This document shows positions 17,310-24,729 of a stretch of 64,000 bases of DNA, piece after piece. Under the pieces are notes generated by a model. It was given only the letters and a program-made list of their open reading frames with translations, had not been told where the DNA came from and searched no databases. Numbering within the stretch: position 1 is the stretch's first letter; every line of letters begins with the position of its first letter. This DNA comes from Zavarzinia compransoris (GTDB taxonomy: Bacteria > Pseudomonadota > Alphaproteobacteria > Zavarziniales > Zavarziniaceae): positions 349,355-413,354 of the forward strand of contig NZ_QGLF01000003.1 in the NCBI RefSeq assembly GCF_003173055.1, given 5' to 3'. The position numbers and the translations under genes were made by a program.

Positions 17310-17677
17310 CCGGCGCGGCGGGCGGCGGCGAGCCCTGGCCGCTGGAAATCCGCATCCGCCGGGCGGAGCGGGCCCTTGAAGTCGATTGGGACGACGGCCG
17401 CAAGGACCGTATCCCGGCCGAACTGCTGCGGGTCGAAAGCCCCTCGGCCGAGGTCCAGGGCCATGGCCCCGCGACCAAGCGCCTGGTCGCGGGCAAGCGC
17501 CATGTCGCCGTCGTCGGGGCGGAGCCGGTCGGCCATTATGCCGTCCGCCTGATCTTCGACGACGGCCATGACAGCGGCCTCTACACCTGGGCGACCTTGC
17601 GCCGCTTCGGCGAGGATCAGGCCCAGATGTTCGTCGCCTATCTGGAGGCGCTGAGCGCCAAGGGCCTGATGCGCTGA
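17306..17677 (+). CDS. DUF971 (GBBH-like N-terminal domain) protein
   Basis: A 123-residue protein matching the domain found at the N-terminus of gamma-butyrobetaine hydroxylase and as a stand-alone DUF971 family. Key stretches are [46 protein letters not shown] and a final FVAYLEAL. In several bacteria it neighbours iron-sulfur or Mrp/ApbC genes and is suspected in metal-cofactor work, which is not proven. It starts with a GTG that overlaps the Trm112 stop (GTGA). Confidence 0.88.
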   Translation: MTGAAGGGEPWPLEIRIRRAERALEVDWDDGRKDRIPAELLRVESPSAEVQGHGPATKRLVAGKRHVAVVGAEPVGHYAVRLIFDDGHDSGLYTWATLRRFGEDQAQMFVAYLEALSAKGLMR

Positions 17678-17679
17678 CG

Positions 17680-17718
17680 CCTTATCAACCTGCGACTGAG
17701 CCTTAACCTGCGACCGAG
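17680..17718. repeat. Imperfect tandem duplication at a convergent gene junction
   Basis: Two imperfect copies lie head to tail: ccttatcaacctgcgactgag (17680-17700) and ccttaacctgcgaccgag (17701-17718). The second copy contains the TAA stop of the minus-strand GNAT gene, so the duplication may have set that gene's current end. Confidence 0.65.
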
Positions 17719-18203
17719 ATGGTGCGCCGGTCGAAGACGCGGAAACCGGCGTGGGCATAGGTGGCGATCGCCTTGGGGTGGTCCCAGCTGTCGGTGCGCA
17801 GCCAGACCCGCCGGGTGGGGCCCAGGCCCCAGAGGTCGACCAGCGCCTGATGCAGCAGGAAGGGGCCGAGTCCCCGGCCCTGAAGCACCGGGATCAGGCC
17901 GAAGTGGGTGAGTTCCACGGTGTCCCCGCCCGCGCCCGAAAATTCGCAGAAGCCGCCCGCCCGGCGCCCGAGCCGGAGGACATGGATATGGGTCGCCGGA
18001 TCGCTCAGGAAGGCGTCCAGCGCCGAGGCGGCCATGGTGACATGCTCGTCCCAGCGCAAGGGATCGCCGACGGCGTGATAGAGGGCCAGGTAATCCTCGC
18101 GCGCAGGGGCCTCGCGCCGGACGATGGCGTCGGCCGGCGCCAGGGGCTTCGCGCCGCGCGGCGGCCCCAGCATTTCCATGTAGGTCACGACCAGCTGTGC
18201 CAT
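17703..18203 (-). CDS. GNAT family N-acetyltransferase
   Basis: A 166-residue acetyltransferase. The acetyl-CoA-binding block reads LTHFGLIPVLQGRGLGPFLLHQAL, with the R/Q-x-x-G-x-G/A core QGRGLG, followed by RVWLRTDSWDHPKAIATYAHAGFRVFD, a typical motif B and C-terminal strand. The long N-terminal half (VTYMEMLGPPRGAKPLAP) resembles a subgroup of uncharacterised GNATs found near ubiquinone genes in Rhodospirillales. The substrate is unknown. The ATG at 18203 was chosen; the frame stays open upstream into the ubiH end. Confidence 0.85.
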   Translation of the reverse strand: MAQLVVTYMEMLGPPRGAKPLAPADAIVRREAPAREDYLALYHAVGDPLRWDEHVTMAASALDAFLSDPATHIHVLRLGRRAGGFCEFSGAGGDTVELTHFGLIPVLQGRGLGPFLLHQALVDLWGLGPTRRVWLRTDSWDHPKAIATYAHAGFRVFDRRTISVAG

Positions 18204-18219
18204 CGGCGGCACCAATCCC

Positions 18220-19566
18220 TTAAAGCGGCCTGCCGTCCAGCAACCGGGGCAGCTTCCCGATACTACCACGGGCATGTTGCATGAAGAATTTCTTCAGCGG
18301 CGGCAGGCGATTGACGGCGGCGAGGCCGAGGTCGCGAAGCAGGCGGACCGGCGGCGCATCGTTCGAGAACAGGCGGTTGAGCCCGTCCATCACCGTGCCC
18401 ATGACCACGGAATCGAGCCGGCGCCAGCGTTCGTAGCGCGCGAGCAGGGTCGGGTCGCCGGGATCGAGGCCCAGCCGGCAGCCGTCCGCCAGCACTTCGG
18501 CCAGGGCCGCGACATCGCGCAGGCCGAGATTGAGGCCCTGGCCGGCGATCGGGTGCAGGCCGTGGGCCGAATCGCCGACCAGCGCCAGCCGGCGCTCGAC
18601 GAAGCGGGTCGCGATGTGAAAGCCGAGGGGGTAGGAAAAGCGCGGCCCGACCGCCCGGGCCGCGCCCAGGTGGGTGCCGAAGCGGCGCCGCATCTCGGCA
18701 TCGAAATCGGCCGCGTCCAGGGCGATCAGGGCGGGGGCGAGGTCGGCTCGCTCGGTCCAGACCAGGGACGAGCGGTTGCCGGTCATGGGCAGGATGGCGA
18801 AGGGGCCGCCGGGCAGGAAATGCTCGTAGGCGACGCCCGCGTGGGGGCGCTCGTGCTCGACCGTGGCGACGATGCCCGCCTGGCGGTAGTCCCAGGCCAC
18901 GGTCCTGATGCCCGCCGCCTCGCGCAGCGGCGAATGGCGGCCGTCGCAGGCGACGATCAGGCGGCAGCGCACCGCCCGCCCGTCCGCCAGGGTGGCGGTG
19001 GCGAAGGCGCCGTCCCGGGCGGTGGCGGCGACCTTGACCGGGGCGAGCAGGCGGACCCGCTCCTCGGCGGCCAGAGCGGTTTCCGGCAAAACCGCTCCAT
19101 TCAATGACATTTGAGCGAATTGCCGATTCGATGAATCGGCAATTCGCTCTAGCGCCCGGTGCAGGGCGATGCGGATATGGCGGTTCTCCACCATCAGGCC
19201 GAAAGGCTCGGCCCCAACGTCGCCGTGGTGGAAGTGCAGGAACAGGGGCGACGCCGCCTCGCCCAGCCGCCCGTCGGTGACATGGATGTCGAGGATCGGC
19301 TGGCCGTCCGCCGCGAGCGCGTCATAGAGCCCGAGCGCCCGGTACAATTGGCACGAGCCATGGGCAAGCGCCGACACCCGGCCGTCGAAGGCGGGCAGGA
19401 GGGTCGGCGGCGGCGGCGTTTCCTCGGCGACGATGACCGAAAGCCCGGCGCGGGCGACGGCGATCGCCGCGGTCAGGCCGATCATGCCGCCGCCGACGAT
19501 CAGGACATCGGTTGTCAGGGTCTCGGGGGCCGCAGGGCGGAAGGCGGGTTCGGGGCCGGTCGTCAT
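18220..19566 (-). CDS. UbiH/UbiF/VisC-family FAD-dependent ubiquinone hydroxylase
   Basis: A 448-residue aromatic hydroxylase of coenzyme Q synthesis. VLIVGGGMIGLTAAIAVA (21-38) is the FAD dinucleotide fold, DGRHSPLREAAGI is the DG motif, and GDSAHGLHPIAGQGLNLGLRDV contacts FAD phosphate and ribose. The position hydroxylated (C1, C5 or C6) cannot be told from sequence. Residues about 140-165 (ADSSNRQFAQMSLNGAVLPE and neighbours) are encoded by a 78-bp double-hairpin element inserted in frame and interrupt the usual ALERI...AEERVRLL continuity. The ATG at 19566 follows a C-rich leader on the minus strand. Confidence 0.92.
   Translation of the reverse strand: MTTGPEPAFRPAAPETLTTDVLIVGGGMIGLTAAIAVARAGLSVIVAEETPPPPTLLPAFDGRVSALAHGSCQLYRALGLYDALAADGQPILDIHVTDGRLGEAASPLFLHFHHGDVGAEPFGLMVENRHIRIALHRALERIADSSNRQFAQMSLNGAVLPETALAAEERVRLLAPVKVAATARDGAFATATLADGRAVRCRLIVACDGRHSPLREAAGIRTVAWDYRQAGIVATVEHERPHAGVAYEHFLPGGPFAILPMTGNRSSLVWTERADLAPALIALDAADFDAEMRRRFGTHLGAARAVGPRFSYPLGFHIATRFVERRLALVGDSAHGLHPIAGQGLNLGLRDVAALAEVLADGCRLGLDPGDPTLLARYERWRRLDSVVMGTVMDGLNRLFSNDAPPVRLLRDLGLAAVNRLPPLKKFFMQHARGSIGKLPRLLDGRPL
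19073..19150. repeat. 78-bp double-hairpin palindromic element inserted in frame in ubiH
   Basis: The element starts AGAGCG and ends CGCTCT, which are complementary ends. Hairpin 1: gagcggttt (19074-19082) pairs with aaaccgctc (19089-19097) around a 6-nt loop. Hairpin 2: gagcgaattgccgattc (19113-19129) pairs perfectly over 17 bp with 19133-19149 around a 3-nt loop. The total, 78 bp, is exactly 26 codons, so the ubiH frame is preserved. Layout and ends resemble short palindromic repeats dispersed in alphaproteobacterial genomes, and the in-frame coding insertion resembles Rickettsia palindromic elements. No second copy was seen in the window. Confidence 0.85.
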
Positions 19567-19858
19567 AGGGGGATATTGCCCCAAGCCCCCGGCCTGTCCA
19601 GTCCGAGATGGGCGGAGGGGGGCAGAAACGAAACGCGCCCGATCGAGGGGGGATCGATCGGGCGCTATCGCGTTATTGGGAAACGCGCGCGGTACCGATT
19701 GGGGGGAAGGTACCGCTGAGGAACCGCCGGGCCATTGGGGGGTGCCCGTCGGCGTCCTGTTGTTCACAAGATGGGCGCGTTTGGCCCCGGATTCAACGAT
19801 TAGCTTCATGCATCACATGCAGCTCTGTGTTGACCCGCGCCCATCTTTTACTTTCGTC
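19567..19858. other. Intergenic region with four G6 runs and serial hairpins
   Basis: The 292 bp between potI and ubiH have no credible ORF. On the plus strand there are four runs of exactly six G (19617-19622, 19647-19652, 19701-19706, 19737-19742). Three of these lie in hairpin loops: gcgcccgatcga/tcgatcgggcgc (19635-19665, 12-bp stem), gcggtacc/ggtaccgc (19689-19716) and cgggc/gcccg (19728-19748). Two loops share ATTGGGGGG. On the transcribed minus strand these become C6 loops in the potential ubiH leader. Confidence 0.7.
19635..19665 (-). terminator. Possible terminator downstream of potFGHI
   Basis: A perfect 12-bp stem (gcgcccgatcga with tcgatcgggcgc) with a seven-base loop lies about 190 bp after the potI stop. 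On the minus strand it is followed by an interrupted T-rich stretch (TTTCGTTT). The weak T tract keeps confidence moderate. Confidence 0.45.
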
Positions 19859-20677
19859 TCAGCTCTCGGCCGCCGCCATGCGCTCGGCGCGCTGGCGTTC
19901 GACCATGGCCCGTTTCTGCACCAGGGAGGCGGCGATGACGCCGATCGCGACCACCAGGATCATGATCGTGGAGAGGGCGTTGATCTCCGGCTTCACGCCC
20001 AGCTTCACGGCCGAGAAGATCTTCACCGGCAGCGTGTCCCAGCCCGGCCCCGAGGTGAAGGAGGTGATCACCACATTGTCGAGGGAGAGGGTGAAGGACA
20101 GCAGCCAGCCCGAGACCAGCGCGGGCGCGATCACCGGCAGGGTGATGACGAAGAAGGTCTTGAACGGCGTCGCCCCCAGGTCCTGGGCCGCCTCTTCGAT
20201 CGAGCGGTCGAAGGAGACGAGGCGGGACTGCACGACGACGGCGACATAGGACATGCAGAACGAGGTGTGGGCGATGATCATGGTGCCGAGCCCCCGCCCC
20301 CAGTCGATCGAGACGAAGAGGAGGAGGAGCGACAGGCCGGTGATCACCTCGGGCATGACGAGCGGCGCATAGATCATGCCCGAGAACAGGGTGCGCCCGC
20401 GGAAACTGGTGAAACGGGCCATGACGAAGCCCGCCACCGTGCCGAGCACGACCGAAAGCGTGGATGCCGCGGCCGCCAGCAGCAGCGAGATCCAGGCGGC
20501 GCCGAGAAGGTCGTCGTTCTGGAACAATTCCCCGTACCAGCGGAAGGAAAAGCCGCCCCAGACGTTCACCAGCCGGCTGTCGTTGAACGAGAAGAAGACG
20601 AGGATGAGGATCGGGATATAGAGGAAGGCGAAGCCGAAGGTCAGCGCCACCAGGTTGATCTTGCTCAGTCCCTTCAT
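19859..20677 (-). CDS. potI: Putrescine ABC transporter permease PotI
   Basis: A 272-residue inner-membrane permease with about six transmembrane helices, of the PotC/PotI type. The EAA loop reads EEAAQDLGATPFKTFFVITLPVIAP and would dock on the ATPase PotG. Other family stretches are LYIPILILVFFSFNDS at the N-terminus and SFTLSLDNVVITSFTSGPGWDTLPVKIFS. It is the last gene of a four-gene minus-strand operon; its ATG overlaps the potH stop (ATGA). With PotH it forms the channel for putrescine import. Confidence 0.94.
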   Translation of the reverse strand: MKGLSKINLVALTFGFAFLYIPILILVFFSFNDSRLVNVWGGFSFRWYGELFQNDDLLGAAWISLLLAAAASTLSVVLGTVAGFVMARFTSFRGRTLFSGMIYAPLVMPEVITGLSLLLLFVSIDWGRGLGTMIIAHTSFCMSYVAVVVQSRLVSFDRSIEEAAQDLGATPFKTFFVITLPVIAPALVSGWLLSFTLSLDNVVITSFTSGPGWDTLPVKIFSAVKLGVKPEINALSTIMILVVAIGVIAASLVQKRAMVERQRAERMAAAES

Positions 20678-21720
20678 CGGCCGGCCTCCTGCAATCGCGC
20701 CTGCTGGCGCTGGAACGCCATGATCGGAATGACCAGGATCAGCAGGAGAATGACCGAGACGGCCGCCGCCAGCGGCCAGTTCCGTTCGCTGGCGAAGTCG
20801 GTGAAGAGCTTGCGCCCGATCACGCGGACATTGTCGCCCGACATCAGCTCCGGAATGACGTATTCGCCCACCGCCGGGATGAAGACGAGAAAGCAGCCGG
20901 CGATGATGCCCGGGATCGCCAGCGGCACGGTCACCACCCAGAACGCCTTGATCGGCCGGCAGCCGAGGTCGGCCGCGGCTTCCAGCAGGGTCAGGTCCAT
21001 GCGCTCCAGGTTGGCGTAGAGCGGCAGCACCATGAACGGCAGGTAGGAATAGACGATGCCGATATACATCGCCCATTCGGTGTTCAGGATGCGCAGGGGA
21101 TCGTCCGGCGAAAGCACCCCGATCGAGATCAGGAACGTGTTCAGCAGCCCGCCCTCGGTCTTCAGGATCACGATCCAGGCATAGACGCGGATCAGGAACG
21201 AAGTCCAGAACGGCAGGATCACCAGCATCAGCAGGGTGGGGCGGATCGATTCGCTGGCCCTCGCCATGGCATAGGCCATGGGAAAGCCGATGAGCAGGCA
21301 GAGCGCGGTCGAGATCGCCGCGATCTTGGCCGAGTTCAGATAGGCGCGGACATAGGTGTCCTCGGTGAAGATCGTCCAGTAGTTGGCGAGGTTCAGCTTC
21401 AGGTTCAGGTAATATTCGAAGCCGTCGTCGACGATCTCGATCAGTTGGGTATAGGGCGGGATCGCCAGGGCGGTCTCGGCGAAGCTGATCTTCAGGACGA
21501 TGAAGAAGGGAATGAGGAAGAAGGCGAGCAGGAAGAGATAGGGCAGGGCGATGACCGCGCCCCGCCCGGTGAAGAGGGCCAGAAAGCGGATCACGGCCGG
21601 GGCCGCGAAGCCGAGGCCGTTGCGGCGGAGCCCGGCTTCCAGCGAATCGAGGAAATCGCCGTGGTCGTGGGTGATGAGGGCGGCGGCCGGCCGGTCGGGG
21701 CTGTCGTCGGGCGCGCTCAT
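20674..21720 (-). CDS. potH: Putrescine ABC transporter permease PotH
   Basis: A 348-residue permease, longer than typical PotH because of a cytoplasmic N-terminal extension of about 45 residues (SAPDDSPDRPAAALITHDHG onward). About six membrane helices follow, beginning ALPYLFLLAFFLIPFFIVLKISFAE. The EAA loop is LLEAAADLGCRPIKAFWVVTVPLAIPG. YLNLKLNLANYWTIFTEDTYVRAYLNSAK is the characteristic periplasmic segment of PotH. Both ends overlap neighbours by four bases, so potG, potH and potI are translationally coupled. Confidence 0.94.
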   Translation of the reverse strand: MSAPDDSPDRPAAALITHDHGDFLDSLEAGLRRNGLGFAAPAVIRFLALFTGRGAVIALPYLFLLAFFLIPFFIVLKISFAETALAIPPYTQLIEIVDDGFEYYLNLKLNLANYWTIFTEDTYVRAYLNSAKIAAISTALCLLIGFPMAYAMARASESIRPTLLMLVILPFWTSFLIRVYAWIVILKTEGGLLNTFLISIGVLSPDDPLRILNTEWAMYIGIVYSYLPFMVLPLYANLERMDLTLLEAAADLGCRPIKAFWVVTVPLAIPGIIAGCFLVFIPAVGEYVIPELMSGDNVRVIGRKLFTDFASERNWPLAAAVSVILLLILVIPIMAFQRQQARLQEAGR

Positions 21721-22862
21721 GACACCAGTACCACCGCGCTGTCGGGGGCCCAGGTCAGATAGACCTCGTCGTTCCAGGTGATCGGCCGGTCGCGCAGGCG
21801 GCGCCGGTTGGCGACGGCGGCGGTGACCTTTTTGCCGTTCTCGAGCTTCACGTGATAGATCGTGAGGTTGCCGAGATAGCCGATGTCCCAGACCGCGCCC
21901 TTGATGCAATTATATTCGGGCTGCTCGGGCGGGGTCAGGGCGACGTCGATCTTCTCGGGCCGGACCGCGACCCAGACCGTGGCGCCCGAGGCGGCGGACG
22001 TGCCGCGGTCGACGTAGATATGGGTATCCGCCTCGGCCGAGGTGATGATCACATGGTCCGACGCGACCTCGGCCAGGCGGCCTTCGAGGACGTTCACGTC
22101 GCCGATGAATTCGGCGACATAGCGGCTGTTCGGGTATTCGTAGATTTCGGCCGGGGTCGCCACCTGGGCGATGCGGCCGTGGTTCATCACCGCGATCCGC
22201 GACGAGACGGTCATCGCCTCTTCCTGGTCGTGGGTGACGATGACGAAGGTGATGCCCACCTGTTCCTGGATGGTCATCAGCTCGAACTGGGTCTGTTCGC
22301 GCAGCTTCTTGTCGAGGGCGCCCAGCGGCTCGTCGAGCAGCAGCATCTTCGGCTTCTTGACCAGGGAGCGGGCCAGCGCCACGCGCTGGCGCTGGCCGCC
22401 GGAAAGCTGGTGCGGCTTGCGCTTGCCGAACTTGGTCAATTGGACGAGGTTCAGCATGTCCTCGACCCGGCGGGCGCGTTCCTCCTTGGGCACGCCGTCC
22501 TGGCGGAGACCGAAGGCGATATTGTCCTCGACGGTCATATGCGGGAACAGGGCGTAGGACTGGAACATCATGTTCACCGGCCGCTCGTAGGGCGGCACGG
22601 CCGACATGTCGACGCCGTCGAGCTCGATCCGGCCCGCGGTCGGCCGTTCGAAGCCCGCCAGCATGCGCAGCAAGGTGGTCTTGCCGCAGCCCGACGGCCC
22701 GAGCAGCGAGAAGAACTCGCGCTGGTAGATGTCGAGGGTCAGATTGTCGACCGCCACGAAGTCGCCGAAGGTCTTGGTGACATTGACGATGCGAATGTAA
22801 GGCTTGGCCTGTGGGTCGTTCCACGGCTCGAACGGCACCCGCGAGGCGCTCGTCACATTCAT
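21717..22862 (-). CDS. potG: Putrescine ABC transporter ATP-binding protein PotG
   Basis: A 381-residue ABC ATPase. Walker A GPSGCGKT is at 55-62, the Q-loop follows PVNMMFQSYALFPHMT, the signature LSGGQRQRVALAR starts at 153, Walker B MLLLDEP is at 173-179, and the switch is VTHDQEEAM. A C-terminal TOBE domain (about 300-375) includes VRPEKIDVALTPPEQPEYN. It energises uptake of putrescine bound by PotF. It is separated from potF by 105 bp containing an intrinsic-type terminator, so its expression is probably lower than that of potF. Confidence 0.95.
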   Translation of the reverse strand: MNVTSASRVPFEPWNDPQAKPYIRIVNVTKTFGDFVAVDNLTLDIYQREFFSLLGPSGCGKTTLLRMLAGFERPTAGRIELDGVDMSAVPPYERPVNMMFQSYALFPHMTVEDNIAFGLRQDGVPKEERARRVEDMLNLVQLTKFGKRKPHQLSGGQRQRVALARSLVKKPKMLLLDEPLGALDKKLREQTQFELMTIQEQVGITFVIVTHDQEEAMTVSSRIAVMNHGRIAQVATPAEIYEYPNSRYVAEFIGDVNVLEGRLAEVASDHVIITSAEADTHIYVDRGTSAASGATVWVAVRPEKIDVALTPPEQPEYNCIKGAVWDIGYLGNLTIYHVKLENGKKVTAAVANRRRLRDRPITWNDEVYLTWAPDSAVVLVS

Positions 22863-22924
22863 CCCCTTAACCCCCTCTGAACCCCGCAGCCGGGAAACGC
22901 GTCACGATGAAAAAGGCCAGCGAT

Positions 22925-22956
22925 GAAAAAAGGCCGGCGCCGCCCGGGCGCCGGCC
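22925..22956 (-). terminator. Intra-operon terminator between potF and potG
   Basis: On the minus strand, ten perfectly paired G/C-rich bases (ggccggcgcc with ggcgccggcc, 22932-22956) around a 5-nt loop are followed at once by six T. This is a textbook rho-independent signal placed after the binding-protein gene. The A/T tract lies in a 16-bp tandem duplication (cgatgaaaaaggccag then cgatgaaaaaaggccgg, 22905-22937). Confidence 0.85.
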
Positions 22957-22967
22957 GGTATCGGGCT

Positions 22968-24068
22968 TTATTCGCCCAGTTTGATCGTTTCCCAGAGCTT
23001 GTTCAGGATCCGCTGTTCCTTCTGGGAATAGGCGGTGATCAGGAACAGGGTGCTCATCACCTCCGCCGGCGGATAGATGCCGGGGTTGGAGGTCACGGCC
23101 GCATCCATCAGCGGCTTCGCCGCCGCATTGCCGTTGGCATATTGGGTGGAGGCCGAATTGCGGGCGATCACGTCGGGCTTCATCATGTAGTTGATGAAGG
23201 CATGCGCCGCCTCGGGGTGCGGGGCGTCGGCGAGGATCGCCATCGAGTCGAACCAGAGCTGGGCGCCTTCCTTCGGCACGGCGAAGGCGATCTCGATGCC
23301 GTTCTTGGCGGCATCGGCAGCGGCCTTGGCCTGGAAGACGTCGCCGTTCCAGGCGACGGCCAGGCAGACCTCGCCGGTCGCCAGCTTGTCGATCATCGAC
23401 GAGCCTTCGAAGCGGGTGATGAAGGGGCGGATCTTTTCGAGGATCGGCAGCGCCTTCTGCAGGACCTTGGGATCCTTGGAGTTCGGATCCTCGCCGATCG
23501 ACTTGAGGACGGCCGGGATCACTTCGTCCGGGGCGTTCAGGATGGCGACGCCGCAATCCTTGAACTTCGCGATGATCTCGGGATCGAAGACGATCTTCCA
23601 GGAATCGACCGGGGCATCCGGCATGATTTCCTTGATCTTCTTCACATTGTAGCCGATGCCGGTGATGCCCCACATATAGTCGATGGCATGCTCGTTGCCG
23701 GGATCGAACAGGGCCAGCTTCTCGACGATGGCCGGATCCAGGTTGACGAGATTGGGCAGCTTCGACTTGTCCAGCTTCTGGTAGGCGCCGGCCTTGATCT
23801 GGCGCTCGAGGAAGGCGCCGGACGGGAAGACCACGTCATAGCCCGACTTGCCGGCCAGGATCTTGGCCTCCAGCGTGTCGTTCGAATCGAAGGTGGAATA
23901 GACGACCTTGATCCCCGTTTCCTTTTCGAAATCGGCCAGGGTCGTGTCGTCGATATATTCTTCCCAGTTATAGACGTTGACGACCTTGTCTTCCGCGTGG
24001 GCGACCCCCGCGAAGGCCGCCGCGGCCAGCGCGGCGGTCAGAAGACAGGACTTGACGGAAAAGGACAT
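22968..24068 (-). CDS. potF: Putrescine-binding periplasmic protein PotF
   Basis: A 366-residue extracellular solute-binding protein. A Sec signal peptide covers about residues 1-26 (MSFSVKSCLLTAALAAAA then FAGVAHA, cleavage before EDK). The mature N-terminus VVNVYNWEEYIDDTTLADFEKETGIKV is the classic PotD/PotF start, where the polyamine-contacting Trp and Tyr lie. YMWGITGIGYNVKKI is another family block. The ATG at 24068 is preceded by GGAGG six bases away; a TTG two codons upstream is less likely. It is first in the operon and is followed by a strong terminator, which favours high binding-protein dosage. Confidence 0.95.
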   Translation of the reverse strand: MSFSVKSCLLTAALAAAAFAGVAHAEDKVVNVYNWEEYIDDTTLADFEKETGIKVVYSTFDSNDTLEAKILAGKSGYDVVFPSGAFLERQIKAGAYQKLDKSKLPNLVNLDPAIVEKLALFDPGNEHAIDYMWGITGIGYNVKKIKEIMPDAPVDSWKIVFDPEIIAKFKDCGVAILNAPDEVIPAVLKSIGEDPNSKDPKVLQKALPILEKIRPFITRFEGSSMIDKLATGEVCLAVAWNGDVFQAKAAADAAKNGIEIAFAVPKEGAQLWFDSMAILADAPHPEAAHAFINYMMKPDVIARNSASTQYANGNAAAKPLMDAAVTSNPGIYPPAEVMSTLFLITAYSQKEQRILNKLWETIKLGE

Positions 24069-24185
24069 GATCAACCTCCGCTAGGGCACCCCGGGGCAGC
24101 GACCGGGCGCCACTCCTCGCACCGTTCAACCGTGTGGAATTAGAACCGTCACCTGGGCGCAGGGTCAACAAAAACGGGCGGTTTT

Positions 24186-24725
24186 TCAGACGTCGGCACC
24201 GAGAAGGGGCCAGTTGCGATCCTTGTCGTCGACGACCGCCGGCACCGCCGGCCAGGCGATGGCCAGCCGCGGATCATCATACCGCAGGCCGCGGCCCCAG
24301 CCGGGCTCGAAATTCCGCCCCATCTGGTAGAGGACGTCGGTTTCCGGGGCGAGGGTGATGAAGCCGTGGGCGCAGCCTTCGGGAATGAAGAGGGCGCGCA
24401 GACCGTCCTCGTCCAGCACCGTCCCGGTCCAGCGGTACAGGGTCGGGCTGCCGGGGCGCAGGTCGACGGCGACGTCGAAGATGCGGCCCCGCGTCACCCG
24501 CACCAGCTTGGCTTCCGCCCGGGGCGGGTCCTGGTAGTGCAGGCCGCGCAGCGTGTGCCGCGCCGTGTTCCGCGACAGGTTGACCTGGGCCGGCCGGAAA
24601 TCCCCGAGCCCGGCGGCGGCGAATTCGAGCGGGCAATAGAGCCGGGCGAAGGCGCCCCGCCCGTCGAGGCGGGGCTCGGTCTCGACGATGGTGACGCCGG
24701 CGATCGCCGTCGGCACGAAGCGCAT
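24186..24725 (-). CDS. rfbC: dTDP-4-dehydrorhamnose 3,5-epimerase-like protein
   Basis: A 179-residue RmlC-type cupin. The catalytic pattern RHTLRGLHYQDPPRAEAKLVRV contains the active-site His. VAVDLRPGSPTLYRW and FIPEGCAHGFITLAPETDVLYQM complete the family signature. In this locus the substrate is probably a CDP-4-keto-6-deoxy sugar, possibly after C-methylation, rather than dTDP-4-keto-rhamnose, because no rmlA, rmlB or rmlD genes are nearby; that assignment is inference. It ends a tightly packed minus-strand series and starts 4 bp after the methyltransferase stop. Confidence 0.9.
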   Translation of the reverse strand: MRFVPTAIAGVTIVETEPRLDGRGAFARLYCPLEFAAAGLGDFRPAQVNLSRNTARHTLRGLHYQDPPRAEAKLVRVTRGRIFDVAVDLRPGSPTLYRWTGTVLDEDGLRALFIPEGCAHGFITLAPETDVLYQMGRNFEPGWGRGLRYDDPRLAIAWPAVPAVVDDKDRNWPLLGADV

Positions 24726-24729
24726 GGGC

